DNA from: Geomonas limicola
Lineage (GTDB): Bacteria; Desulfobacterota; Desulfuromonadia; Geobacterales; Geobacteraceae
Assembly (NCBI RefSeq): GCF_014193675.1
Contig: NZ_BLXZ01000002.1
Location: 62,001 to 126,000, forward strand
Reading direction: 5' to 3'
DNA length: 64,000 bases
A program made the translations under genes and the position numbers. Under the pieces are notes generated by a model that saw nothing but the letters and a program-made list of their open reading frames with translations, was not told where the DNA came from and made no database searches. Below are positions 18,886-26,832 of the stretch, one piece after another (the first letter of the stretch is position 1; each line of letters begins with the position of its first letter).

Positions 18886-19698
18886 ATGAATCCAGTGCAC
18901 GCCGCAGTCTTGGGAACCGTCCAGGGGCTCACCGAAGTGCTCCCCATCAGCAGCTCGGCCCACCTGATCCTGATACCGGACTTTTTGAAGTGGCCCGAAT
19001 CGGGGCTTACCTTCGACGTCGCACTGCACGTGGGGACCTTCCTGGCGCTGGTCCTCTACTTCTGGCGCGACTGCCTGGAACTTGTCGGCAACTTCTTCGC
19101 CGCCTTCCGCGGCGGGCTCACCACCCCCGCCCGCCGGCTCCCCTTCTACATCATCGCCGCCACCATCCCGGCCGCGCTGGTGGGAAAGACCCTGGAAGGG
19201 CCGATCGAGGAGTTCTTCCGCAAAAGCCCCACCACCATCGCCATCTTCCTGATCGCCTTCGGCCTCTTGCTGGCCTTTGCCGACACCACCGGCGCCAAGC
19301 GCTGGCGCATGGACCGCATGACGCTTAAGTTCGCGCTGGTGATCGGCATCGCCCAGTGCCTCGCGCTCATGCCGGGCGTCTCGCGCTCGGGGATCACCAT
19401 CACCGCCGCGCTTCTCCTGGGCTTCCACCGCGACGCCGCGGCGCGCTTCTCCTTCCTCATCTCGCTTCCCATAGTGGCCGGAGCCGCCATCCTCAAGGTG
19501 GGGCACTTGGTGAAGGCGGGGATTCCCGCCGACGAGCGGCTGCCGCTGGCCATCGGGATCTCCACCTCGGCGGTCTTCGGCTTCATCAGCGTCGCCTTCC
19601 TGCTCAAGCTGGTGCAGCGCGACTCCCTCTACCCCTTCGTCTGGTACCGCCTGGTCGCCGGCTGTGCCGCCCTGGCCTTCGTCTTTCTCGGCGTCTAG
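18886..19698 (+). CDS. uppP: Undecaprenyl-diphosphate phosphatase
   Basis: Integral membrane enzyme (BacA family) of 270 residues that dephosphorylates undecaprenyl pyrophosphate to recycle the lipid carrier for peptidoglycan and O-antigen. The catalytic consensus GTVQGLTEVLPISSSAHLIL lies at residues 9-28, and the second motif PGVSRSGITITAAL is present. Both are required for activity. Multiple hydrophobic segments follow. A Shine-Dalgarno-like AGGAG precedes the ATG. Overexpression in other species gives bacitracin resistance. Confidence 0.96.
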   Translation: MNPVHAAVLGTVQGLTEVLPISSSAHLILIPDFLKWPESGLTFDVALHVGTFLALVLYFWRDCLELVGNFFAAFRGGLTTPARRLPFYIIAATIPAALVGKTLEGPIEEFFRKSPTTIAIFLIAFGLLLAFADTTGAKRWRMDRMTLKFALVIGIAQCLALMPGVSRSGITITAALLLGFHRDAAARFSFLISLPIVAGAAILKVGHLVKAGIPADERLPLAIGISTSAVFGFISVAFLLKLVQRDSLYPFVWYRLVAGCAALAFVFLGV

Positions 19699-19763
19699 GC
19701 TGGTCAACTCCGCTTCCTGAGGTATCATTCCCTTCGTTTGGCGTCCGCCAGGGGAGGTGACCC

Positions 19764-20450
19764 ATGGGAAGCGGGATCAAGGATTGGCCGGAAAACGAGC
19801 GTCCCCGCGAGAAGCTGCTCCGCCTGGGGCCCGGCGCCCTGAGCGAGGCGGAGCTCCTCGCGCTCATCCTGGGGAGCGGCGACGCCGCCAGCAACCGCAG
19901 CGCGCTCGACCTGGGACGCGCCCTGTTGACCGAGTTCGGGGCGCTGCGCCGCCTGGCCGACGCCTCCTGCAGCGAGCTGCAGCGGGTCAAGGGGATCGGG
20001 CTCGCCAAGGCCACCAGCATCAAGGCTGCCCTCGAGCTCTCCAACCGCTGCAAGGCCCGCCCCCTCGAGAGCCTCACCAGCTACACCTCCCCCTTACAAG
20101 TCTTCGAACACCTCGACTACGAATTCCGGGACCGTCGCAAGGAGTACTTCATGGCGCTCCTTTTGGACGGCAAGAACCGGATCATCAGGCGCGCCCAGAT
20201 CTCCGAGGGGTCGCTGAACCAGAGCCTGGTGCATCCGCGCGAGGTCTTCAACGTGGCGGTGCGCGAGTCTGCCGCCGCGCTCATCCTGTTGCACAACCAC
20301 CCGACCGGCGATCCCACTCCGAGCCCCGAGGACCTGGAGGTGACCCGGCGCCTCTGCGAGGCGGGCGAGCTCATGGGGATCAAGGTCCTCGACCACATCA
20401 TCATAGGTGACGGCAGTTTCTACAGCTTCACCGAACGCGGCATCATGTAG
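19764..20450 (+). CDS. radC: RadC family JAB/MPN domain protein
   Basis: Protein of 228 residues. The N-terminal UPF0758 part has helix-hairpin-helix-like sequence (ELQRVKGIGLAKATSIKAALE). The C-terminal JAB1/MPN metalloprotease-like domain carries the signature LILLHNHPTGDPTPSPED with the E-x-n-H-x-H-x-10-D metal site. It was named for DNA repair, but that role is disputed and the molecular function is unknown. It lies 65 bp after uppP; GGAGG precedes the start. Confidence 0.92.
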   Translation: MGSGIKDWPENERPREKLLRLGPGALSEAELLALILGSGDAASNRSALDLGRALLTEFGALRRLADASCSELQRVKGIGLAKATSIKAALELSNRCKARPLESLTSYTSPLQVFEHLDYEFRDRRKEYFMALLLDGKNRIIRRAQISEGSLNQSLVHPREVFNVAVRESAAALILLHNHPTGDPTPSPEDLEVTRRLCEAGELMGIKVLDHIIIGDGSFYSFTERGIM

Positions 20451-20465
20451 CCCACAGGAGGCACC

Positions 20466-20933
20466 ATGCGCAAGGAACTGATCATCCCCAACGGGCAGGC
20501 GGAAAAAGCGTCACGCTGGCTGGACCTGGAAAATCTCGCCAAGGTCGAGCTCAGCTCAGAGGACCCGCTCCATCCCATCGAATCCGCCCTCCCCCCCGGC
20601 ACAGGCGGCGGCTGGCTCGCCTCGCAGCTCGGGCCGCAGACCATCCGGATCGTCTTCGACACCCCGCAGTTCGTGCGCCAGGTCTACCTGGAGTTCAAAG
20701 AGGAAAAGCTGAGCCGCACCCAGGAGTTCCTCTTGCGCTGGTCGCCGGACCAGGGGCAGAGCTACCGCGAGATCGTGCGCCAGCAGTACAACTTCCACCC
20801 GCCGGGGACCGCCCTCGAGCGCGAGGAGTACCAGGTGAACCTCTCCGGAGTGACCGTGCTCGAACTGCAGCTGACTCCGGACCTGGGGGGAGCCGAGGTC
20901 CTGGCCTCGCTGGCGCGCCTGCTGGTCGCCTGA
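20466..20933 (+). CDS. Conserved hypothetical protein, discoidin/carbohydrate-binding-like
   Basis: Protein of 155 residues with no signal peptide. The pattern SSEDPLHPIESALPP, IRIVFDTPQFVRQVYLEF, FLLRWSPDQGQSYREIVRQQ and VLELQLTPDLG resembles the beta-sandwich of F5/8 type C (discoidin-like) domains, but I would not assign a function. It follows radC by 15 bp with AGGAGG before its ATG, so it is probably translated from the same message. Confidence 0.65.
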   Translation: MRKELIIPNGQAEKASRWLDLENLAKVELSSEDPLHPIESALPPGTGGGWLASQLGPQTIRIVFDTPQFVRQVYLEFKEEKLSRTQEFLLRWSPDQGQSYREIVRQQYNFHPPGTALEREEYQVNLSGVTVLELQLTPDLGGAEVLASLARLLVA

Positions 20934-21010
20934 CGCAGCACCCTTGGTTGCAGTCGCCACTACTGATCCGGCTTCCGGATCTCATATAATGCCCGAGGAG
21001 GAAAAAAGCC

Positions 21011-21304
21011 ATGCCCGTCCAGCTCCGCATTTACACCATCACCCCCGGTAACCTGCAGCAGTTCGCCCGCGAATGGCAGGAAAAGATCCGACCGGTCCGC
21101 GAGAAGGTCGGCTTCAGCATCCCCGGTGCCTGGAGTGTCCCGGAAACCAACCAGTTTGTCTGGCTGATGGAGTACCCGGAAGCAGCTTCCTGGGAAGAGC
21201 GCGACCGTGCCTATTTCGACTCCGACGAGAGAAAAGCGATGGACCCCAACCCTGCCCGCCTGATAGCGAAGATGGAACAGTACTTCGTGGAACCGGCGGC
21301 GTGA
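21011..21304 (+). CDS. NIPSNAP/dimeric alpha-beta barrel family protein
   Basis: Small protein of 97 residues with the ferredoxin-like dimeric alpha/beta-barrel pattern: LRIYTITPGNLQQFAREW at the start, WSVPETNQFVWLMEYPEAAS in the middle and a C-terminal helix ending MEQYFVEPAA. This matches NIPSNAP-type proteins, whose bacterial role is unclear. GAGGAAAAAAGCC before the ATG gives a ribosome-binding site, and a TATAAT box lies at about 20985-20990. It appears to be a single-gene unit. Confidence 0.75.
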   Translation: MPVQLRIYTITPGNLQQFAREWQEKIRPVREKVGFSIPGAWSVPETNQFVWLMEYPEAASWEERDRAYFDSDERKAMDPNPARLIAKMEQYFVEPAA

Positions 21305-21391
21305 CGGAAAAACTGAGAGAAGCTTTTGACGCTCTGTCAAATCTTTGAAGGGAAACTGGCAGTATCGGAAGACGGGACAGCAGTTGCAGGC

Positions 21392-21434
21392 AAAAAAAGG
21401 CGCTCTTGCCGAATGGAGGATTCAGTAAGAGCGC
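21392..21434 (-). terminator. Rho-independent terminator, minus strand
   Basis: On the minus strand GCGCTCTT pairs with AAGAGCGC and is followed by CTTTTTTT. No minus-strand protein gene lies just upstream, so it likely ends a small RNA. Confidence 0.7.
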
Positions 21435-21725
21435 AAAGGGGATCCTGCTGTTACGTCTGGAACCGGACAGGTTGTGTTCTCGGTCTATCGGTTACGGGAA
21501 GTACCCGAGAAGCTCCTGTCCTAGCCCTGGCTTCAACAGTACAAGTACGATGCCAAAAGGATATCGAGTCTGGCTGGTAGCAGAGAATAAGGCTGAAGCC
21601 CCTTCTTAGACGGCACAGGAAGGTGCCTGTTGGGATGGTAGAAACGGGACCAGTAAGGGAGGGGCGGCTCGGTTGCGGCGGGGCTAACTACGGTACCCGT
21701 AAGCTTTACCTGCCGGAGTTCAGGC
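21435..21725 (-). ncRNA. Candidate small RNA ending at the 21392-21434 terminator
   Basis: The segment between two minus-strand terminators has no ATG on the minus strand and no convincing GTG frame. It contains nested complementary arms, GGACAGG/CCTGTCC enclosing TTCTCGG/CCGAGAA (about 21461-21520). The 5' end is unknown and I recognise no known RNA family. Confidence 0.35.
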
Positions 21726-21770
21726 AAAAAAAAGGCGCCGACCAAAAGAAGGAGAACTTCCGGTCGGCGC
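21726..21770 (-). terminator. Rho-independent terminator after the 59-residue gene
   Basis: On the minus strand GCGCCGACC pairs with GGTCGGCGC and is followed by CTTTTTTTT. It lies 20 bp past the stop codon of the small gene at 21791-21970. Confidence 0.8.
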
Positions 21771-21790
21771 AAAATGTGGGGTGTTGCTGG

Positions 21791-21970
21791 TTACTGCTGT
21801 TGTACTTCGTTTGCTTTGGTCCAGACTGCTATGCTGATGTTCTTGTCGAGAAGTTCCCACAGCCTGCCCGGGTCTGGGAGAGCCGTCTCGGCGGTATTCG
21901 TTGTCATTGTCGTGGTGTTGTTTCGCTGCGCCCTGAAGGCTGCCAGCGAGAGCAAGGTGCCCTTTCTCAT
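21791..21970 (-). CDS. Unrecognised 59-residue small protein
   Basis: Short minus-strand gene. It starts MRKGTLLSLAAFRAQRNN, continues through a Thr-rich stretch and ends with an amphipathic part (LPDPGRLWELLDKNISIAVW, then TKANEVQQQ). GAGG lies about 6 bp before the ATG. A preceding 8-codon frame (MTRPRGRR) stops in the ATGA overlap with this start, which would couple translation. An intrinsic terminator follows the stop by 20 bp, and a sigma-54-like element lies about 70 bp upstream. These flanks make it a credible gene, although I know no family. There is no signal peptide or membrane segment. Confidence 0.55.
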   Translation of the reverse strand: MRKGTLLSLAAFRAQRNNTTTMTTNTAETALPDPGRLWELLDKNISIAVWTKANEVQQQ

Positions 21971-22036
21971 CTGCGACCTCGTGGTCTTGTCATCGACCCG
22001 CGGGCTCTAGCTCCCGTGCTCGATGATCTACTCTTT

Positions 22037-22053
22037 TACAAATGCAGTGCCAA
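22037..22053 (-). promoter_or_regulatory. Sigma-54-like (-24/-12) promoter for the small gene
   Basis: On the minus strand the sequence is TTGGCACTGCATTTGTA. It has TTGGCAC at -24 and TTGT at -12 with the strict 5-base spacer between TGGCAC and TTG. One mismatch (TTGT for TTGC) in the -12 element lowers confidence. Confidence 0.4.
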
Positions 22054-22237
22054 TTTTACAAAAAATAAAAAAGTGACGGATATTAGCTCGTTACGGCCCG
22101 TCACCCAGAGGCCCGAGGAAGCCCGAAAAGTGCAGATCCTGAACAGCTTCTGGGGAGAGTTCTCCTCGATGCGGCTGTGGAGCGGGATGGCAAGCTTTCA
22201 ACACCAGTTCAACTCTTGCACACGCCGCCACCAACAG

Positions 22238-22269
22238 AAAAAGGCCACGGTTCGCACCGTGGCCTTTTT
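22238..22269. terminator. Bidirectional terminator after the YdbL-like gene
   Basis: AAAAAGGCCACGGT and ACCGTGGCCTTTTT form an almost perfect palindrome around TCGC. It lies 30 bp past the stop of the DUF1318 gene on the minus strand. Confidence 0.85.
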
Positions 22270-22299
22270 AGCGTCCTGCTTCGCTTTTTCTCGGGAAAG

Positions 22300-22977
22300 C
22301 TACTTCTGGACCCAGCGTCCGTTCTGCAGTTGCATCCACCAGCCGGGGTGGGCCGCCTCGCGCTTGGTGTCGGCGTAGGTGGCGGCAGCCTTGCCCATCA
22401 CCTGGTCCAGGGCGGCCTTGCTCTCTTTCTGCTTGCTCAGCTTGACGATCGCCTTGGCCATGCTGGTGACCACGGTCTTCCTGCTCTGGTTTTCGGCTGC
22501 AACCAGGGCCTCGTCCTGCGCCGCCAGCTTTGCCTTGTCGCGCACGCTCACCAGCCCCTGGTTGGTGAGCCCGACTGCCCCACTGGCGAACAGGGCGTTC
22601 AACCTGGGGAGTCTGCGGTTCATCTCGTCGTAGGCCTTGAGGACCTCGGGCATGCTCGAGAGCTCCACCGCCAGGGCATCGGCATCCGCTTCGGCGGCAA
22701 ACGCCTCCGACACCAGGGAGAACGAAGGGATCTCGTCGAAGAGCCGGCTCAGGGGTTTCTCCGGTTGTGCCTGCGGCCCCGGCGCCGGAGCGGCCGGGGG
22801 CTGCTCGCCGGCCGGAGTCCCCTTATCCCCGGAATTCTTCAGGAGCATCTCGTCCAGGGACTTGTACGCCTCCTTGGCGGCCTTCTCCGGGAAATAGACG
22901 TTCACGGTTATCACCGCGCAGGCAGCCAACAGTGAGCAGGCACCTGCCAGCAGGCACTTCAAAAGTCGTCGCTTCAT
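22300..22977 (-). CDS. DUF1318 lipoprotein: YnbE-like N-terminus fused to YdbL-like domain
   Basis: Predicted lipoprotein of 225 residues. The signal peptide ends in the lipobox LLAAC with C20. The next residues, AVITVNVYFPEKAAKEAY, match the short beta-strand of YnbE-type lipoproteins. A Pro-rich linker leads to the DUF1318/YdbL domain, which includes RLPRLNALFASGAVGLTNQG and ends with HPGWWMQLQNGRWVQK, the YdbL-type C-terminus. In E. coli, YdbH, YnbE and YdbL are encoded together, and YdbH-YnbE bridges the periplasm to move phospholipids. Here an AsmA-like gene precedes it on the same strand. The open frame starts upstream at 23061, but the signal peptide sets the start at 22977. Confidence 0.8.
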   Translation of the reverse strand: MKRRLLKCLLAGACSLLAACAVITVNVYFPEKAAKEAYKSLDEMLLKNSGDKGTPAGEQPPAAPAPGPQAQPEKPLSRLFDEIPSFSLVSEAFAAEADADALAVELSSMPEVLKAYDEMNRRLPRLNALFASGAVGLTNQGLVSVRDKAKLAAQDEALVAAENQSRKTVVTSMAKAIVKLSKQKESKAALDQVMGKAAATYADTKREAAHPGWWMQLQNGRWVQK

Positions 22978-23108
22978 GTGAACCTCCAGGTGACGGGTAT
23001 GGTATGAGCAGCCTTGCGTGAAGGCCGTCGTAATCGTGGTAGTGGCGCCGAGCCAGCTCACAATATAGCACGCTTGGCCCTAATGGGAAGCCTCTCGTGC
23101 CGGCGGGA

Positions 23109-26100
23109 TCACTCGCCCCACTTGAACTCCTGGGTCGGCGCCGCCTCGGGTGCCGCTTCCGGCGCGGCCGACGGAGCCGACGCCCCGGTGGCAGTTTTAC
23201 CCCGGCTGGCAGCCTGCTTGATCGATTCGAGCAGGTGGTCCAGGGCGATCCGGTTCTGGGTCGGCGCGATGGAGACATTGAGATCCTTCACGCCGATGAA
23301 GTTGGTGTGCACGATCTTCAGGCTGTCGAAGGTGAGATAGCCCCCTTCCATGATCGCCTTGATCTCCGCCTCGTCGTAGCTGCGGTCCGAGCGGAAGAAG
23401 AAGCCGCTCAGCTTCTGCTTGGCGAGCCGCTGCAGGAACTCCTTGCTCACCAGCATCTTCTCCCCTTTCCCCTCGCGGGCCCAGAGCTCGGTGAACCCGG
23501 TGATGCCGGCCAGGCCGTGCGCACCGCCACTTACGCTGAAGACGCCGTCCACCCGCCCCGAGATGTACCCCTTAATCCCGGGGAAGATGCTACAGAGCTG
23601 GCGCAGGCTGAGGCCGTTGAGCAACAGGTCGCCGCGGTAGTTCACCCCGTCGTGCAGGGTGAGGTACCCCTTCCCGAGCAGCGCGCCTTCGTAGAGGGAG
23701 GAGCTGAGCGCCGAGATCTCGGTGGTGCCGTGGGTTGCGTTGAGGTGCATGGTGAGCGTTCCCAGCTCCAGCGGGCCGAAGCCGATTTTGCCGATCCGGA
23801 CCACCTCGCCACGGCCGCTCTGGGTGCGCAGCTTTTCCAGGAGCTTCGCAAAGTTGTCCCGGCTGAACGCCAGGCTCTCCGGGGGCTTCCCTCCCGCCTT
23901 TCCGGAGAGATCGAGCGAGAACGGGAACCGGCCATCGATCCCGGCGACCACGAGTTTTTGCTGGGGAAGCTCGAAGCGCGCCCCCTTGAACTCGAGCGTC
24001 CCCTCGAGCAGCTGGCTCCCCTGCCCCAGGTCGAGCCGTCCCTGTGCCGCCAGCGCGCCGTCCAGGTTCGCCTCCTGGAGTGCCCGCGGCAAGAGGCTGA
24101 TGAGCGGCTCGACCAGGCTGCTCGCGGCGACCTGGGCCAGGCTGAAGCTGAACCGCCCGGCGCGCTGCGGCGCGAAGGGACGGCTGAGGCTCCCCTGGAT
24201 ACCAAGGTTCACGCCGGGGCCGGGGATGATGCTCGCCTTGGTGACGGTAAGCTGATCCTTGGCCAGGTCTCCGCTCAGGTTCAGCGCAGCACCCGTTATG
24301 AGCGACTTTCCGGACCTGGTGAGGGCCACCTCGCGTGCCGTGCCGTCCAACCGGCAGGCGAAGCCGGGACCTTTCTGATAACTACCCACCAGGTGCAGGT
24401 CGACCTTCCCCGCCGCCGGGAGCACGGTTGCGTTCTTGGGAAGAAACGGGGCAACCGCCGCCAGCTCCCCGTCCTTGAGAGTGAGATCGAATCGGGTACC
24501 ACTTCCCGGCGCGAAGGGATCTGCGCTAACCACCCCGGACAGGGCGCCACCGGCCAGTTTGCCTCCCAGGTCTGCCTTCCCGCCGGCCTTGGAAAAGCTG
24601 AGCTTCAGCACCGGGGCGGCAACCGGTTTCTGCTGCCAGGCAACTGTCGCGGCACTCAGTTCTCCGGCCCCCTCGAGCCAGCGCCCGCCGGCATCGGTCA
24701 TGAGCCGGCCGCGCAGCGAGCCGGCGAGCGAGCCGATAGCCAGGTCCTTCGTAGTAAGCGAGGCGCCGTCGAACTGCGCGGCCAGGGGCGCCGGGCTCCC
24801 TTTCGCACCGACGCTCGGCAGGCTGGTACTCAGATGGGCGGCGGAGAACCGGGTGGTGCCGAGTTCCGCGCGGACCGCCTCGAGGTTCAGCTGGCGGTCG
24901 GCGAGCTTATAGGCGAACCGGGCCGAACCCCGTGTGGTGTCCCAGGCCGCGTCTTTTAGCTCGGCATCCCCCTCGGCGGCGAGATGACCTGCCGAGCGCT
25001 GCAGCTTCGCGGACAGGACGGCATTTTTCACCGCGAGGGCATTCTTGCCGCGCCTGCCGGAGAGGTCAGTGAGGTGCACGCCAAGCTTCGCCCGGAGGTG
25101 CTGCAGGTCGCGCCCGGATGCCTCGAGGTCGAGTGCGGCGGTACCGGAGCTTACGCTTATGTCGTACTTCTGCAACAGCGACGGGAAGTTGGCGAGCCGC
25201 GCCGCCGGCACCTTGAGTGACAGGTTCAGGGGCTCGGGGCGCGCAGGGTGGTAGGCCGCGTTCCCGGACAGGTCAGTCTTGAGAACCCGGGCGGAGAACC
25301 CGGAAGTCTCGGCGCTCAGCGGTTTCAACTGCGGCGAGAGCCGAACCTGCAGCGGAAGGTCCAGCGCTTCCACAACTGCCGGGCTCGCCCCGGATGCGGT
25401 CAAGCGCCCCTGGGTGAGGACCCCGTCGGCACTGCGGGAGAATTTCAGGTCGCCGGTAACCCCCGCGACGATAAGCCGGCCGGCACGCTCCAGCCTCCCC
25501 TTGCGCAGCTGCAGGCTCCCGGTGGCAGTGGTGAGTTCCTTGCCGCGGCCGGCCAGGTGCAGCGTGTCGCCGGAGAGCCTGCCTCCCACGACCAGACCGC
25601 GACGCGCTTTTTCGGGAACCAGCGCGCCCAGCGGTGCCAGGTCGACATCGCTGAAGCCGAGGTCGGCAGTAAAGGCGCGCTCTTTCTTGACGCCCCGCAG
25701 CGCGGCGCTCGCCGTGACCCGTACCAGACCGTCCAGCTCCAGTCGTGCCTTGTCGAGCCGGGCCGCATCGCGCTCCATGGCGTACCCGGCGGCGAATTCC
25801 AGACGTCCGGCCAGCGGCCGAGGTTTGCCGGCAACCCGGTAGCTCATGCCGGCGAAGCGCAACAGGCCCGAGGCGGAGAGTTCCTTGCGGTGCAGCCCCG
25901 CCTTTAGCTCGAGACTCCCGGTGCCACCCCGCAAAAGCTCCGGCACCTTGAGCTGCAAGAGTGCCGCGCTGCGCTCCAGGACCAGGTTCGGGGCAGCCAG
26001 GTGCAGGTCGGCCTCCGGTTCCGGACCGGGGCGCAGCTTCCCGGTGAGGACGAAGCGGTTGCGGCCCGAGTCTTCAAAGGAGAGGTCGAGGTCGGAGCTG

Positions 26101-26663
26101 CTGGACCCCTTGGTGGCGAGGTTGTACACCTTGAGGGAGATCCCGCTGAGCCCCTGGCCGTTGACGGAGAGCGCGCCAGAATCGAGGGTGAGTCGATCGA
26201 TCCTGGTTTCGGCGGGGGAAGCTTTGCGTGCGGTGAGGATTTTCTGCAGCTGGCTGAAGTTCCAGGTCCCCTGGCTGTTCTGTTCCAGGTTCACCTTGAG
26301 CCCCTTCAGTTCGATGGACCGGTAGCGCTGCCGACCGGCGACGAGGTCGCTCCAGCTCGGCGCGACAGCCACTGAATCGGCCACGGCAAGGTTCCCCTTG
26401 GGAAAGCCGGGCGGGTTATCCAGCCTGAGGCCACGCAGGTAGAGCGTGCCGCCGGAGGTCTCCAGCTTTGCCACGACCAGGTTCTGGTGCAGATAGGACG
26501 AGGCGAGCCGGGAGAGGTGGCGGGCGGGAAGCGGCGTGGCCAGGTAGAGTCCCGCAGCCAGTACCAGCAGGAATAGCAGGCAAGCCACCACCAGCAAGGT
26601 GCGCCGCAGCAGCCCCCCCTTCATCGCCGTGTCCTTGGTTGTCTGATGCGCGGGTTCAGCCAT
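23109..26663 (-). CDS. AsmA-like / YdbH-type (DUF748-like) envelope bridge protein
   Basis: Very long protein of 1184 residues anchored by one N-terminal membrane segment (about 23-43). The rest is a repetitive beta-strand-rich periplasmic domain of the AsmA/TamB/YdbH superfamily. The AsmA-type opening ALRGL-like sequence LYLRGLRLDNPPGFPKGN is followed by many repeats of LSGxAxxxxxxxPLxLxLxVP pattern, and the C-terminus FFRSDRSYDEAEIKAIMEGG, IGVKDLNVSI is DUF748-like. Such proteins form hydrophobic grooves that carry lipids between the two membranes. Its partner is the downstream YnbE/YdbL-like lipoprotein. The start could also be the ATG 13 codons later (26624), which has AAGGA at a better distance. 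Confidence 0.8.
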   Translation of the reverse strand: MAEPAHQTTKDTAMKGGLLRRTLLVVACLLFLLVLAAGLYLATPLPARHLSRLASSYLHQNLVVAKLETSGGTLYLRGLRLDNPPGFPKGNLAVADSVAVAPSWSDLVAGRQRYRSIELKGLKVNLEQNSQGTWNFSQLQKILTARKASPAETRIDRLTLDSGALSVNGQGLSGISLKVYNLATKGSSSSDLDLSFEDSGRNRFVLTGKLRPGPEPEADLHLAAPNLVLERSAALLQLKVPELLRGGTGSLELKAGLHRKELSASGLLRFAGMSYRVAGKPRPLAGRLEFAAGYAMERDAARLDKARLELDGLVRVTASAALRGVKKERAFTADLGFSDVDLAPLGALVPEKARRGLVVGGRLSGDTLHLAGRGKELTTATGSLQLRKGRLERAGRLIVAGVTGDLKFSRSADGVLTQGRLTASGASPAVVEALDLPLQVRLSPQLKPLSAETSGFSARVLKTDLSGNAAYHPARPEPLNLSLKVPAARLANFPSLLQKYDISVSSGTAALDLEASGRDLQHLRAKLGVHLTDLSGRRGKNALAVKNAVLSAKLQRSAGHLAAEGDAELKDAAWDTTRGSARFAYKLADRQLNLEAVRAELGTTRFSAAHLSTSLPSVGAKGSPAPLAAQFDGASLTTKDLAIGSLAGSLRGRLMTDAGGRWLEGAGELSAATVAWQQKPVAAPVLKLSFSKAGGKADLGGKLAGGALSGVVSADPFAPGSGTRFDLTLKDGELAAVAPFLPKNATVLPAAGKVDLHLVGSYQKGPGFACRLDGTAREVALTRSGKSLITGAALNLSGDLAKDQLTVTKASIIPGPGVNLGIQGSLSRPFAPQRAGRFSFSLAQVAASSLVEPLISLLPRALQEANLDGALAAQGRLDLGQGSQLLEGTLEFKGARFELPQQKLVVAGIDGRFPFSLDLSGKAGGKPPESLAFSRDNFAKLLEKLRTQSGRGEVVRIGKIGFGPLELGTLTMHLNATHGTTEISALSSSLYEGALLGKGYLTLHDGVNYRGDLLLNGLSLRQLCSIFPGIKGYISGRVDGVFSVSGGAHGLAGITGFTELWAREGKGEKMLVSKEFLQRLAKQKLSGFFFRSDRSYDEAEIKAIMEGGYLTFDSLKIVHTNFIGVKDLNVSIAPTQNRIALDHLLESIKQAASRGKTATGASAPSAAPEAAPEAAPTQEFKWGE

Positions 26664-26777
26664 GCGCGGGCATCCTCGACCGTGAATTTTACCAGCACCT
26701 TATTGTACTACAGGTCTTCCCATTGGTGCCGCGGCCTCTCGCCGCCCCGGAATCCGGAGCTATCGCGGCACAAGGAG

Positions 26778-26805
26778 AAAGGGCACCCGAAACGGGGTGC
26801 CCTTT
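26778..26805. terminator. Bidirectional hairpin terminator after gap
   Basis: AAAGGGCACCC and GGGTGCCCTTT form an 11-bp stem around a 6-base loop. It lies between the stop of the GAPDH gene and the start of the AsmA-like gene on the minus strand, separating the two units. Confidence 0.7.
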
Positions 26806-26832
26806 GCGGTGAGGCGTACTGCAGAAGGGGTG

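Larger units (their letters stand above)
21305..21790. other. Gap with two minus-strand terminators and a probable small RNA
   Basis: No protein gene is supported. Two intrinsic terminators face the minus strand at 21392-21434 and 21726-21770. Between them a nested stem structure (GGACAGG with CCTGTCC, inside which TTCTCGG pairs with CCGAGAA) lies at about 21461-21520, upstream of the first terminator in the minus direction. This suggests a short non-coding transcript. Confidence 0.45.
21971..22299. other. 329-bp gap holding leader of the small gene and a terminator
   Basis: This contains the probable promoter and leader of the 59-residue gene on the minus strand, a GTGACGG/CCGTCAC hairpin near 22073-22107, and the bidirectional terminator at 22238-22269. 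The part near 22040-22080 is AT-rich, unlike its surroundings. No other gene is supported. Confidence 0.5.

Noticed and set aside
21305..22300. c-di-GMP (GEMM) riboswitch in the long gap
   Set aside because: I searched both strands by eye for the GGCAAACC and GACGCAAAGC core and found neither.
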